Source: an uncultured Lachnospiraceae bacterium (GTDB lineage Bacteria > Bacillota > Clostridia > Lachnospirales > Lachnospiraceae). Taken from it: a DNA stretch of 64,000 bases. This document shows positions 45,260-54,817 of the stretch, piece by piece. The translations under genes were made by a program, and so were the position numbers. The notes below the pieces were generated by a model, which was not told the origin of the DNA, did no database searches, and saw only the letters and a list, made by a program, of their open reading frames with translations. Every line of letters starts with the position of its first letter. Within the stretch, counting starts at the first letter, position 1. The stretch is from NCBI GenBank assembly GCA_947625205.1, contig CANQNN010000005.1, positions 1 to 64,000 on the forward strand. Reading direction: 5' to 3'.

Positions 45260-45820
45260 ATGATGTATGGAGAAATATTATTTACGCAATTGAATGATTT
45301 CATCTTTTGCCCGGCTTCTATTTATTTTCATATGTTGTATGGTGAAACGGACCGTATGCTGTATCAGTCACAGAGTCAGATAAGAGGAACCGATGCGCAT
45401 AAAACAATAGACAGCGGCAATTATTCTACAAGAAAAAATATACTGACCGGACTCAGCGTGTATTGTGAAGAGTTTGGGCTGATTGGAAAAATTGATCTGT
45501 ATGATGCCGAGAAAAGACTGTTGATGGAACGCAAGCGTACTGTGAAAGTAATTTATGACGGATATGTATTTCAAGTGTATGCTCAGTGCTTTGCGCTACG
45601 GGAAATGGGATATGAGGTGGAGAAGATCGTAATACACAGCCTTACGGATAACAAAAATTATGCAGTACCATTACCGGAAAAAGACGAAAAAATGCTTGAA
45701 AAATTCAAGCAGACTATCTATGACATCAGGACATTTAGATTAGATGAATTTGAACAGACTAACATAGAAAAGTGCAAAAATTGTATTTACGAGCCAGCCT
45801 GTGACAGAGGCGTGGTGTGA
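45260..45820 (+). CDS. cas4: CRISPR-associated Cas4 exonuclease
   Basis: 186 aa (ATG 45263 also possible). RecB-like nuclease with the iron-sulfur cysteines C17 (FIFCPAS) and C172, C175, C181 (CKNC and PAC). The nuclease motifs are GLIGKIDLYD and LMERKRT. In type V-A it trims prespacers and checks the PAM before Cas1-Cas2 integration. AAGGAGG ribosome site, 8 nt after cas12a. The reading frame is intact. Confidence 0.93.
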   Translation: MMYGEILFTQLNDFIFCPASIYFHMLYGETDRMLYQSQSQIRGTDAHKTIDSGNYSTRKNILTGLSVYCEEFGLIGKIDLYDAEKRLLMERKRTVKVIYDGYVFQVYAQCFALREMGYEVEKIVIHSLTDNKNYAVPLPEKDEKMLEKFKQTIYDIRTFRLDEFEQTNIEKCKNCIYEPACDRGVV

Positions 45821-45827
45821 GGTATCA

Positions 45828-46790
45828 ATGCTGGAGCGAACTGATTTTGAGAAAAAACAAATGCTGTTCCTGTTTGCAAGCAAAGGAGACAAATTATCCT
45901 TTAAAAATGACAATATAGTGATTTGTGACAGGGAAGGAAAAATAAAATACCAGAGTACCTGCTATCGTGTGTTTATCTTATTTATTGTGGGAGATACTTC
46001 TGTTACTACAGGACTCATTAGGTGTGCCAAAAAGTTTGGGTTTATCATTTGTCTTATGAACCAATCATTTAAACTGTATTCCATAATTGGAAATAGAATG
46101 GAAGGCAATACACTGCTTCACAGAAAACAATATACATACACAGAAGATACGATGGCCAGATTTCTTGTAATCAATAAAATCCACAATCAGCGGCAGGCAT
46201 TGAATTCCTTTCGGCGTAAGACTGTTGCCAACAGAGAAGCGATTCAAAAATTAGACGGATATCTGAATGTATTGAAAGAGCAACCGTTAGGAGAGGCTTC
46301 ACTAATGGGGGTGGAAGGATCGGCAGCCAGGGTATATTTTTCACAGATGTTCGATAATGTAAAATGGAAAGGAAGGAAGCCTCGAATCAAAAGTGATTAT
46401 GTAAATGCGACTTTAGATATAGGATATAATCTGATTTTCCAGTTAGTAGATTCTTTGCTCCAGGTATATGGGTTTGATGTATACTGTGGCGTATATCATA
46501 AAGAATTCTATCAAAGGAAATCTCTGGTGTGTGATATGATGGAGCCTATCCGTCCTTTGATAGATCTTGAAGTGCGCAAGGCGATTAATCTTAAACAGTG
46601 TCAGGAAGATGATTTTCAGGTCATTCAGGGGCAATATTGTCTACAATATAAGAAATCTGCAGAATATGTGGGGTTTTTGCTGGAAACGTTGTTGAAATAC
46701 CGCAATGAAATATTTTTGTTTATTCAGAATTATTATCGGGCATTTATGAAAGGACGGGAACTGGACCGGCAATATATGTTTGAAATTTAA
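45828..46790 (+). CDS. cas1: CRISPR-associated Cas1 integrase
   Basis: 320 aa from ATG 45828; an in-frame GTG at 45801 inside cas4 would add nine residues not typical of the family. N-terminal beta domain with DKLSFKNDNIVI. The metal-binding residues E163 (GVEGSAARVYF), H224 (GVYHKEF) and D236/E239 (DMMEPIRP) are all kept. Catalyses spacer integration together with Cas2. It is intact although the effector gene is broken. Confidence 0.93.
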   Translation: MLERTDFEKKQMLFLFASKGDKLSFKNDNIVICDREGKIKYQSTCYRVFILFIVGDTSVTTGLIRCAKKFGFIICLMNQSFKLYSIIGNRMEGNTLLHRKQYTYTEDTMARFLVINKIHNQRQALNSFRRKTVANREAIQKLDGYLNVLKEQPLGEASLMGVEGSAARVYFSQMFDNVKWKGRKPRIKSDYVNATLDIGYNLIFQLVDSLLQVYGFDVYCGVYHKEFYQRKSLVCDMMEPIRPLIDLEVRKAINLKQCQEDDFQVIQGQYCLQYKKSAEYVGFLLETLLKYRNEIFLFIQNYYRAFMKGRELDRQYMFEI

Positions 46791-46825
46791 CGATAGAAGG
46801 CATGGAGAGGAGGGCGGATACAGAT

Positions 46826-47101
46826 ATGATTGTAATAAGTTACGATATTTCCAATGACAGAAAACGCAATCTATTTTCAAAATATCTGAGTAAATTTGGT
46901 CATCGGATTCAGTACTCGGTGTTTGAAATTGATAATAGTGAAAGGGTCCTGTTGAACATTATGGCAGATATAGAAAACAAGTTTGTGAAATTATTCAATC
47001 AGGAAGATAGTGTTTATGTGTTTAAATTGTCTTCCGGCTGCAGCATAACCCGTTATGGATACGCAAAGAACGATGAGAACATATTACAAATCATAAGGTA
47101 A
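46826..47101 (+). CDS. cas2: CRISPR-associated Cas2
   Basis: 91 aa from ATG 46826. An in-frame ATG at 46802 lies before the AGGAGGG and would add eight unusual residues. Starts MIVISYDISNDRKRNLF, the ferredoxin-like first strand with its aspartate, then KFGHRIQYSVFEI. Bridges the two Cas1 dimers. Its stop codon ends right where the leader promoter begins. Confidence 0.93.
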   Translation: MIVISYDISNDRKRNLFSKYLSKFGHRIQYSVFEIDNSERVLLNIMADIENKFVKLFNQEDSVYVFKLSSGCSITRYGYAKNDENILQIIR

Positions 47102-47130
47102 TTGCAAACCTATGTCTTTCTTTGTATAAT
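47102..47130 (+). promoter_or_regulatory. CRISPR leader promoter
   Basis: TTGCAA (47102-47107), exactly 17 nt, TATAAT (47125-47130), immediately after the cas2 stop. A transcript from about 47137 would run through the ~95-nt AT-rich leader into the array in the same direction as the cas genes. Confidence 0.7.
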
Positions 47131-47229
47131 AATAAAGCGAGCTTCTGTAAAACATGATAATTTCAGACACAATATACAAAATAATAAGATTCATGGCACG
47201 TAAATTTTGTAAAAAATACCGATATAACG

Positions 47230-47814
47230 GTTTTATAGGACTTTGAAATTTCTACTGTTGTAGATATTCCATACGGCAATTTCACCAGTTAGTTTTATAG
47301 GACTTTGAAATTTCTACTGTTGTAGATTTTCTGATATGCACTTGTTCCCGAGCCGTTTTATAGGACTTTGAAATTTCTACTGTTGTAGATTCTAAGGGAT
47401 TAAAGTAATTATTTTATGTTTTATAGGACTTTGAAATTTCTACTGTTGTAGATCGAGACTTTCCTTGACTCTCTTAAGGTTGTTTTATAGGACTTTGAAA
47501 TTTCTACTGTTGTAGATTCTGCACGGGGTTTCACAGGAAAAAGTTTTATAGGACTTTGAAATTTCTACTGTTGTAGATATCGGATTATACTCAAGCTGTG
47601 TGACGTTTTATAGGACTTTGAAATTTCTACTGTTGTAGATGTATGATGATTTCTGGCATATGAACCCGTTTTATAGGACTTTGAATTTCTACTGTTGTAG
47701 ATACTTTCTTTTTACATATAGAATTGAGTTTCATAGAACTTTAAAAATTCTACTGCTGCAGATACATATGTAGACGTAGTTATATAGAAGTTTGAAAAAT
47801 TTATTGTTGTAGAG
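47230..47814 (+). CRISPR. Type V-A CRISPR array, 8 good repeats plus 2 degenerate
   Basis: 36-nt repeats start at 47230, 47292, 47355, 47418, 47482, 47543 and 47605. An eighth at 47668 lacks one A (35 nt). The consensus opens GTTTTATAGGACTTTGA and closes AATTTCTACTGTTGTAGAT, whose UCUAC-UGUU-GUAGA handle is the standard Cas12a crRNA stem. Spacers 1-8 are 25-28 nt. Two decayed repeats follow at 47728 (6 changes) and 47779 (8 changes), the last after a 15-nt gap. Decay at the far end fits a leader at 47102-47229. Confidence 0.97.
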
Positions 47815-47903
47815 AAACATACAATTGAAGAGTGGGAAGAGATTGAGATGGAAGTATGAGTATCTGTTTGATTTTGGAACGACTTCCATTTCTTTTTCTC
47901 TAA

Positions 47904-47932
47904 TTTACTTTTTCACTCTGCTGTGATATACT
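47904..47932 (+). promoter_or_regulatory. Promoter for ychF
   Basis: TTTACT (47904-47909), 17-nt spacer, TATACT (47927-47932) with an extended TG at 47924-47925. A small CGGC-GTTAA-GCCG stem (47939-47951) lies in the leader. 47815-47903 shows nothing else. Confidence 0.6.
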
Positions 47933-47997
47933 GTCCTCGGCGTTAAGCCGTTTATAGGGCAACGCATTCACAAAGAAGATTAGGAGATTACGATATT

Positions 47998-49095
47998 ATG
48001 AAACTAGGCATAATCGGTCTTCCCAACGTTGGGAAAAGCACACTTTTTAATTCTTTGACAAAAGCGGGAGCGGAATCGGCCAACTACCCGTTCTGTACGA
48101 TCGACCCCAATATCGGTATTGTGGCGGTGCCTGATGAGAGACTGAAGCTGCTTGGCGATATGTATCACTCCAAGAAGGTGACACCGGCGACCATTGAGTT
48201 CGTGGATATCGCGGGGCTGGTCAAGGGCGCGTCCAAGGGTGAGGGACTGGGCAATCAGTTCCTTAGCAACATCCGTGAGGTGGATGCCATTGTACATGTG
48301 GTACGCTGTTTTGAGGATGATAATATTGTGCATGTGGAGGGCTCCATCGATCCGATACGGGATATTGAGACGATCAATCTGGAGCTGATCTTTTCCGATC
48401 TGGAGATCTTGGAGCGGCGGATCGCTAAGACGGGCAAGGCGGCCAGGATGGACAAGAGCCTTGCCAAAGAATTAGCGCTGTTAGAACGCCTGAAGGCGCA
48501 TTTGGAGGAAGGAAAACCGGCGCTTAGTCTGGCGGTGGACGACGAGGATGAACAGGCGCTTCTTGCATCCTATAATCTGCTGACCGCCAAGCCTGTGATC
48601 TTCGCGGCAAATGTGGCGGAGAGTGATCTGGCTAACGATGGCGCGGACAATGCCGGAGTGGTTAAGGTGAAGGAATTTGCCGCTTCAAACGGCAGCGAGG
48701 TGTTTGTGATCTGCGCGCAGATCGAGGAGGAAATTGCAGAGCTGGATGAGGAGGAGACAACGCTGTTTCTGGAGGATCTGGGCTTAAAGGAGTCCGGTCT
48801 GCAGAAGCTCATTAAAGCCAGTTATCATATTCTCGGTCTGATGAGCTTCCTGACGGCGGGAGAGGACGAGACGAGAGCATGGACTATTAAGATCGGCACG
48901 AAGGCGCCCCAGGCAGCAGGTAAGATCCATACGGATTTTGAACGCGGCTTTATCAAAGCGGAGGTCGTTAATTACAGGGATCTTTTGGAGCAGGGCTCTC
49001 TTGCCGCAGCGAGAGAGAAGGGTCTTGTGGGCATGGAAGGCAAGGACTATGTGGTGCAGGACGGAGATGTGATCCTGTTTAGATTTAACGTATAG
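47998..49095 (+). CDS. ychF: Ribosome-associated ATPase/GTPase YchF
   Basis: 365 aa. Obg-family P-loop [31 protein letters not shown] (switch/G3), and FAANVAE in place of a NKxD, as in ATP-preferring YchF. The C-terminal TGS-like domain has [30 protein letters not shown]. Binds ribosomes and is involved in translation and stress response. First gene after the CRISPR island. Confidence 0.96.
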   Translation: MKLGIIGLPNVGKSTLFNSLTKAGAESANYPFCTIDPNIGIVAVPDERLKLLGDMYHSKKVTPATIEFVDIAGLVKGASKGEGLGNQFLSNIREVDAIVHVVRCFEDDNIVHVEGSIDPIRDIETINLELIFSDLEILERRIAKTGKAARMDKSLAKELALLERLKAHLEEGKPALSLAVDDEDEQALLASYNLLTAKPVIFAANVAESDLANDGADNAGVVKVKEFAASNGSEVFVICAQIEEEIAELDEEETTLFLEDLGLKESGLQKLIKASYHILGLMSFLTAGEDETRAWTIKIGTKAPQAAGKIHTDFERGFIKAEVVNYRDLLEQGSLAAAREKGLVGMEGKDYVVQDGDVILFRFNV

Positions 49096-49114
49096 GATAT
49101 CGTCGAAAGGAGTT

Positions 49115-50044
49115 ATGATGCAGGATATGATGAATGCAGGGGACATAGCTTTCCCGCATCTGGGGATCTATATAAACGACATGCCTAAAGGGTTCAGCGT
49201 TTTTGGGTTCTGGATCGCTTTTTACGGTGTGATCATTGGTATCGGCGTTCTGTGCGGCGTGCTGATGGCGGCGTATGTGGCGAAGAAGGAGAACCTGGAT
49301 TCGGATCTTATATGGGATTTCGCGATCTATGCCATTATTTTTTCTATCATAGGCGCAAGAGTCTATTATGTCGTGTTCGAGTGGGATATGTACAGGGATG
49401 ATCTGCTTCAGGTGTTTAATCTGCGCAACGGCGGACTGGCTATCTACGGCGCTGTGATCGCGGCTTTTCTCACGCTCTATGTCTATAGCCGCGTCAAGAA
49501 ACAGAGTTTTCTCCAGATCGTGGATGTCTGCGTTCCGGGACTGATCTTGGGACAGGCGATCGGCAGATGGGGCAACTTTATGAACAGGGAGGTTTTCGGA
49601 GGTTATACGGATAATCTCGTGGCGATGAGACTGCCGGTAGAGGCGGTCAGAAGCAGGGATATTACGCAGAGCGTTGCGGCGCATATCGCAGACGGAACAA
49701 ATTATATCCAGGTACATCCCACATTTTTATATGAGAGTCTGTGGAATCTCCTGATCCTGATTCTGATGCTGGTCTATCGCAGACATAAGAAGTTCAACGG
49801 AGAGATATGGCTTATGTATCTTGGCGGGTACGGACTTGGCAGATTCTGGATAGAAGGTATTCGCACCGATCAGTTGTACCTGACGGGAACGTCCATACCG
49901 GTATCCCAGGTGGTGGCGGCTGCCTGCGTGGTGACGGCGGTCATTGCGGATGTGGTTGTGCGGATGCGGATGCGTATGAAAAAGGCGTCAGGCGATACGC
50001 CGTCCGGTCCCGATGGAAAAGAACAGGAGCAGACGGAAGCGTAA
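49115..50044 (+). CDS. lgt: Prolipoprotein diacylglyceryl transferase
   Basis: 309 aa, seven membrane spans. The Lgt signature GRWGNFMNREVFGG, with the essential R-x-GNF-x-N, and the late HPTFLYESLWN and GLGRFWIEGIRTDQL are present. Attaches diacylglycerol to the lipobox cysteine of prolipoproteins. AAAGGAG before ATG 49115. The cytosolic C-terminal tail (GKEQEQTEA) is long and polar. Confidence 0.95.
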   Translation: MMQDMMNAGDIAFPHLGIYINDMPKGFSVFGFWIAFYGVIIGIGVLCGVLMAAYVAKKENLDSDLIWDFAIYAIIFSIIGARVYYVVFEWDMYRDDLLQVFNLRNGGLAIYGAVIAAFLTLYVYSRVKKQSFLQIVDVCVPGLILGQAIGRWGNFMNREVFGGYTDNLVAMRLPVEAVRSRDITQSVAAHIADGTNYIQVHPTFLYESLWNLLILILMLVYRRHKKFNGEIWLMYLGGYGLGRFWIEGIRTDQLYLTGTSIPVSQVVAAACVVTAVIADVVVRMRMRMKKASGDTPSGPDGKEQEQTEA

Positions 50045-50107
50045 TATGGGCAAAAAGCTTGAAAATCCGGACGCTGTTATATATAATAAAGGCGAGGACA
50101 GGACGCG

Positions 50108-52489
50108 ATGAATGTATTTATTTCCTTACTTTTATTTTCCGTCAGTTTCCTTGTTCTGATACAGGGGATCCAGGTCAAATGGTTTAACAACAGGCACAGT
50201 AAACAGAACAGTGCCTATTTTGGTATGTGTCTTTCTACTTATATATGGGCAAGCTCTCTGGCTGTTATGATGTTCTGCCCCAGGGAGTTTGGCTATTTTT
50301 ATGCCAATTTGAGCGTTCTGGGAGCCGTTGGCTTTGTTATGTATGTGCTGGTGTTTATGTTGGCGTTTTACCGGGAAACCAGGATGTACAAGCTGTTGCG
50401 TATTCTGTGTCCGGTATTGGGGCTGCTGATATGGCTGCTGCGCCTGTCCGGTAACGGATATATCATGGTGGATACGGAGTATGGCTATTTCTACATGGAC
50501 AGACCGTGTCTGGAAAACTATCTGTTTTATCTGAGCATATTCGGTGTATGTCTGATCGGTATATGCATACTGGTCTATCATGGCATACAATCCCGGCTGA
50601 AAAGGGAGAAAATATGTCTGACGCTTTGGATCATACTGATCGTTATCTACTGTGTTGTCATTAACGGCGTCAGCTTATATAATATGGGGCGGGGAGTTGC
50701 AACCACGCCGTTTGAAGGATTCGGAGCCTGTGTTGCCAATCTGAGTTTTTATTTTATAGCCAATTATCTGGATATGCTGGAGCTGCCAAAGGCAAAGGTG
50801 GATTCCTATATTACGTCCTACCTTTCGACGCCGGTCGTGTTTGTCGATTACATAGGCAGGATCATCTATTATAACGAGAGCTTTCAGAAATTTTTCCATC
50901 TGGAAAACGAGCAGATCCTGGGCGAGCATAAATTCTATGAGAATATTATCACGGAACGGTCGCTGGATGAAGCGATCGAGATGGTCAATGCGGAGAAAAT
51001 GTATGAGGGCGCTTTCCCGGCCCGGACGCTGGACGGCAAGAAGATGCTGGATATCAGATTTACGGTTATCCTTGATCACTTCGGGGAGACCCGCTGCGTC
51101 ATGAACGTGATCAACGATGTGACCGACAGAGAAGAGATACTGGCCAGTCTGGAAAAGCAGACGGCGCTTGCCGAGGAGAACCGTCTGGCGGCGGTTCGCG
51201 CGAATCAGGCAAAGGGTGATTTCCTTGCCAATATGAGCCACGAGATCAGGACGCCCATGAATGCGATCATTGGCATGAATGAGATGGTCATGCGGGAAGA
51301 AATATCCCCCAAAGCGGCCCAGTATTCGCAGGATATACATAACGCGGGGCAGACGCTTCTCGCCATCATCAATGATATACTTGATTTTTCCAAGATAGAG
51401 TCGGGCAAGATGGAGATCGTTCCGGTGGTCTATGAGCTGAGCTCGCTTTTAAACGATGTGCTTGTTATGGTGGCAGGTAAAGTGCGCGATAAGGAACTGA
51501 AGCTCGTGGCGGATGTGTCTCCGGATATTCCGCACCAGCTTTACGGCGATGAGATACGTATCCGGCAGATCATACTGAACTTGATCAATAACGCTGTCAA
51601 ATACACGGAAAAAGGGAGCGTTACGTTAAAGGTGGGGTTTGAACAGGCTGCGCCGAAAAAGCTTGAGCTTAAGATATCTGTTGCCGATACCGGTATCGGC
51701 ATCAAAGAGGAGGATATCGGCAAGCTGTTCAACAGCTTCCAGAGAGTGGACATGGCGGTCAACCGTAATGTGGAAGGCACGGGCCTGGGGCTTGCGATCA
51801 CAAGGCAGTTGGTAGAGCAGATGGAAGGCTCCATAGAAGTGGAGAGCGTATACGGACAGGGATCTACTTTCCGGGTATCGCTGCCGCAGACGGTCATGGA
51901 CGAGGAGCCGCTCGGAGATTTTGCGAGCGCTGTTGCCGGTCACAGACAGGATGAGCAGGAAGAAATGTCCTTTGTGGCGCCGGATGCAAGAATTCTGATC
52001 GTGGATGATAATAAGGTCAATCTTGTGGTTGCCAAGGGGCTTATCAGAGAGACGAAGATACAGACGGATGGAGTCTTAAGCGGCGAAGAGGCGCTTGAAA
52101 AGGTTAAGACGAACAAGTATGATATCATCCTGTTAGATCATATGATGCCCGTTATGGACGGTATAGAAACGTTAAAGAGAATGCGGGAGCAGGAAGAAAA
52201 TATGAGCCGGGATGCCGCAGTGATCGCACTGACAGCCAACGCGATATCGGGCTCCAGGGAGATGTATATTGCGGCCGGGTTTGAAGATTATCTTTCCAAA
52301 CCGATCAATGCGCTGCACTATAAAGAGATGCTTCGCAAATATCTGCCGCCGGAGCTGGTGCATGAGACAGAGCAGACGGGCGGGGACAAGGAAAGCGGAG
52401 ATAAAGGAAGCATAGATAAGGAGAGTAGGGACAAGGGAAGCGAAGATAAAGAGCGCAAAGAGGATATAGAAGATAAAAACCAGGCGTAG
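50108..52489 (+). CDS. Membrane hybrid histidine kinase with receiver domain
   Basis: 793 aa. Seven hydrophobic spans (about 1-220), PAS sensor (about 235-340), H378 in ANMSHEIRTPMN, ATPase motifs NLINNAVKYT, ADTGIGIKEE and GTGLGLAIT, and a receiver with VDDNKVNL, LLDHMMPVMDG and LSKPIN. Same architecture as the kinase at 13476 and similar throughout, so the two are paralogs. The last ~45 residues are a charged repeat (DKESGDKGS, DKESRDKGS, EDKERKED) of no known function. Output partner not visible. Confidence 0.9.
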   Translation: MNVFISLLLFSVSFLVLIQGIQVKWFNNRHSKQNSAYFGMCLSTYIWASSLAVMMFCPREFGYFYANLSVLGAVGFVMYVLVFMLAFYRETRMYKLLRILCPVLGLLIWLLRLSGNGYIMVDTEYGYFYMDRPCLENYLFYLSIFGVCLIGICILVYHGIQSRLKREKICLTLWIILIVIYCVVINGVSLYNMGRGVATTPFEGFGACVANLSFYFIANYLDMLELPKAKVDSYITSYLSTPVVFVDYIGRIIYYNESFQKFFHLENEQILGEHKFYENIITERSLDEAIEMVNAEKMYEGAFPARTLDGKKMLDIRFTVILDHFGETRCVMNVINDVTDREEILASLEKQTALAEENRLAAVRANQAKGDFLANMSHEIRTPMNAIIGMNEMVMREEISPKAAQYSQDIHNAGQTLLAIINDILDFSKIESGKMEIVPVVYELSSLLNDVLVMVAGKVRDKELKLVADVSPDIPHQLYGDEIRIRQIILNLINNAVKYTEKGSVTLKVGFEQAAPKKLELKISVADTGIGIKEEDIGKLFNSFQRVDMAVNRNVEGTGLGLAITRQLVEQMEGSIEVESVYGQGSTFRVSLPQTVMDEEPLGDFASAVAGHRQDEQEEMSFVAPDARILIVDDNKVNLVVAKGLIRETKIQTDGVLSGEEALEKVKTNKYDIILLDHMMPVMDGIETLKRMREQEENMSRDAAVIALTANAISGSREMYIAAGFEDYLSKPINALHYKEMLRKYLPPELVHETEQTGGDKESGDKGSIDKESRDKGSEDKERKEDIEDKNQA

Positions 52490-52534
52490 ACGCCGGGAAG
52501 CAGAAAATCAGAATACAGGGAGTTTGACCGCAGC

Positions 52535-52566
52535 GAGTGCCGGAATTTTAGTCCGGCACTCTTTTT
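52535..52566 (+). terminator. Rho-independent terminator after the hybrid kinase
   Basis: GAGTGCCGGA (52535-52544) pairs with TCCGGCACTC (52552-52561), a perfect 10-bp stem with a 7-nt loop, followed by TTTTT. Confidence 0.92.
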
Positions 52567-52621
52567 GTATGTCCGGAAAAACGGGCGGTCAGAAAAACTT
52601 TGTAAAATACTTTGTTTTTAC

Positions 52622-52650
52622 TTGCAATATGCTTTGTTTTATTATAAAAT
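52622..52650 (+). promoter_or_regulatory. Promoter of the mraZ cluster
   Basis: TTGCAA (52622-52627), 17-nt spacer, TAAAAT (52645-52650), just upstream of the GTGG repeats. Confidence 0.55.
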
Positions 52651-52659
52651 AGGTTACAG

Positions 52660-52694
52660 AGTGGTGGAAAGTGGAGATAAGTGGTTTGAAGTGG
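52660..52694 (+). promoter_or_regulatory. MraZ operator: four AGTGG repeats at 10-bp period
   Basis: AGTGG occurs at 52660, 52670, 52680 and 52690, exactly 10 bp apart. This is the direct-repeat pattern bound by MraZ in other bacteria (GTGG-type boxes, 10-bp period). It lies between the promoter and mraZ, where MraZ would control its own operon. Confidence 0.85.
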
Positions 52695-52806
52695 TAATAT
52701 TTGATCCGATAAATCACATATTGATACGGACCGTGGCAGACCGCTTGCGGGCCTGACGCATGCATATAACACGATGCGGCGACGGCGTCAGGGCAGGGTG
52801 ATTGAC

Positions 52807-53238
52807 ATGTTTATGGGAGAATACAATCACACAATCGATGCGAAGGGCAGACTGATCGTGCCGTCCAAATTTCGTGAAGCGCTGGGCGATGTGTTTGTGG
52901 TGACGAAGGGACTGGACGGATGTCTGTTTGTGTATGACAACCGGGAGTGGGCTGTGTTTGAAGAAAAGTTAAAATCCCTGCCGCTTACCAATAAGGATGC
53001 CAGAAAGTTTGTAAGATTTTTTCTGGCGGGGGCAACGGAAGCAGAAGTAGATAAACAGGGTAGAATACTGGTGCCCAATGTACTGAGGGAGTTCGCCGGA
53101 CTGAATAAAGACGTTGTTCTGATCGGCGTTGCCAGCAGAATTGAGATCTGGAGCAGGGAACGCTTCGACCAGACAGCTTCCTATGACGATATGGACGATA
53201 TAGCGGAGCATATGGCGCAGCTTGGGCTCGGCATATAG
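52807..53238 (+). CDS. mraZ: Transcriptional regulator MraZ
   Basis: 143 aa from ATG 52807, the normal length; an in-frame ATG at 52774 would add eleven odd residues. Two SpoVT/AbrB-like halves: [20 protein letters not shown] and the second [20 protein letters not shown]. It binds the four-repeat operator upstream and regulates the division/cell-wall genes that follow. Confidence 0.96.
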   Translation: MFMGEYNHTIDAKGRLIVPSKFREALGDVFVVTKGLDGCLFVYDNREWAVFEEKLKSLPLTNKDARKFVRFFLAGATEAEVDKQGRILVPNVLREFAGLNKDVVLIGVASRIEIWSRERFDQTASYDDMDDIAEHMAQLGLGI

Positions 53239-53280
53239 ACAGCCGCAGCCGGGAGATACAAGAAGGACACAGAAAACGGG

Positions 53281-54222
53281 ATGGAGTTTAAGCATACATC
53301 GGTTCTCCTGGAAGAAACGATAGAAAATCTGCGAATTAAGCCGGACGGTGTGTATCTGGACGGTACGCTGGGCGGCGGAGGACATTCCCTTCGCATTGTC
53401 TCAGGGCTTGGCGACAGCGGGCGCCTGATCGGGATCGACCGGGATGAAGACGCCATAAAGGCGGCCGGGCTGAGACTTAAGCCGTACGCAGATAAAGTTA
53501 CACTGGTACATGATAACTACAGGAATGCGGCGAAAGCGCTTGCCCGCCTGGGCATCGGACAGGTGGACGGTATCGTGCTGGATCTGGGGGTATCCTCTTT
53601 TCAGCTGGATAACGCGGAGAGGGGATTCTCCTACAAGTATGACACAAAACTGGACATGCGTATGGATACGCGGCAGGAATTGACAGCTGCGGACATCGTA
53701 AACGGTTATTCCGAAACGGAATTATATCATGTTATAAGAGATTACGGCGAGGAGCAGTTCGCCAGAAATATAGCAAAGCACATTGTAAACGCCAGAAGGG
53801 ACAGGCCCATAGAGACCACCGGAGAGCTCAATGAGATCATCAAAGCGGCAATTCCGGCGAAGATGCGGGCGACTGGCGGGCATCCATCCAAGAGGACGTT
53901 TCAGGCAATAAGGATCGAATGCAATAGGGAACTGGATGTCTTAAAAGAATCACTGGACGATCTGGTGACGGTCTTGGCGCCGGAAGGGCGGCTCTGCATC
54001 ATCACTTTTCATTCGCTGGAAGACAGGATCGTAAAGACGGCATTCCGGAGGTATGAAAATCCCTGTATATGTCCGCCAGACTTTCCGGTATGTGTGTGTG
54101 GGAGAACGCCGGAGGGCAGGGTGATCACGAAGAAGCCGATCCTGCCGTCCGATGAGGAAATAGAGAACAACAAGAGAGCCAAGAGTGCAAAGCTGAGAGT
54201 GTTTGAGAAGAATAAGCAGTAA
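53281..54222 (+). CDS. rsmH: 16S rRNA (cytosine-1402-N4)-methyltransferase RsmH
   Basis: 313 aa. SAM site [38 protein letters not shown], and the late [12 protein letters not shown]. Methylates C1402 in the 16S P site. Standard second gene of the mraZ cluster. Confidence 0.97.
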   Translation: MEFKHTSVLLEETIENLRIKPDGVYLDGTLGGGGHSLRIVSGLGDSGRLIGIDRDEDAIKAAGLRLKPYADKVTLVHDNYRNAAKALARLGIGQVDGIVLDLGVSSFQLDNAERGFSYKYDTKLDMRMDTRQELTAADIVNGYSETELYHVIRDYGEEQFARNIAKHIVNARRDRPIETTGELNEIIKAAIPAKMRATGGHPSKRTFQAIRIECNRELDVLKESLDDLVTVLAPEGRLCIITFHSLEDRIVKTAFRRYENPCICPPDFPVCVCGRTPEGRVITKKPILPSDEEIENNKRAKSAKLRVFEKNKQ

Positions 54223-54276
54223 ACAGTTATATGGGGACATTTGCATCCGGCAGGATGTGGGGAGGAACAGAAAATT

Positions 54277-54786
54277 ATGGCATCAGCGCAGAGATCAATG
54301 AACCGGGCGGGCGGCGCAGACAGAAGAAACCGGGTCAATCATGCAAACAGTAGAGACCTGTACTATGTAGACGGTAATACGGTCCGGAAAGCAAATCCGG
54401 AGGACAAGCGGGAGAGACAGCAGAAGAAAAAGGTCAATACGGCGCGCAAAAACAGGGAACGCGCCAGGCATATGAGCGCGGGGTATGTTCTGTTTTTGAG
54501 CGCAGCGCTTGCTGTAACGGCAATCATACTGATCAATTATATCGGACTGCAGTCGGATATCACGAACAGCGTCCAGCATATATCCATGCTGGAGAAACAG
54601 TTGAATGATTTAAAGCTTGCAAATGATGAAGAATATAGTAGAATAACAAGTAGTGTAAACTTAGAGGAGATCAAGAGAGTCGCAATTCAGGAACTCGGGA
54701 TGCAGTATGCACAGGAAGGCCAGATCGTGTCCTTTGCCAGCCAGAGCAGCGATTATGTAAAGCAGATGGCCGACATCCCGCAGTGA
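54277..54786 (+). CDS. ftsL: FtsL-like cell-division protein
   Basis: 169 aa from ATG 54277 (GGGGAGGA upstream). A long basic cytosolic N-terminus (about 75 aa, KRERQQKKK, RKNRERAR), one membrane helix (VLFLSAALAVTAIILINYI) and an extracytoplasmic coiled coil (ISMLEKQLNDLKLAND) ending in a SEPTUM-type LGMQYA. The layout and position between rsmH and a PBP support FtsL. It would join FtsB and DivIB in the divisome. Confidence 0.8.
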   Translation: MASAQRSMNRAGGADRRNRVNHANSRDLYYVDGNTVRKANPEDKRERQQKKKVNTARKNRERARHMSAGYVLFLSAALAVTAIILINYIGLQSDITNSVQHISMLEKQLNDLKLANDEEYSRITSSVNLEEIKRVAIQELGMQYAQEGQIVSFASQSSDYVKQMADIPQ

Positions 54787-54817
54787 CGGATCCTGCGCGG
54801 CATAAGCGGGTGAGTAT

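Noticed and set aside
47230-47814. Self-targeting spacers against the window
   Set aside because: Reading the eight spacers against the genes here gave no obvious match. A proper search of the whole genome was not possible, so this is not a claim of absence.
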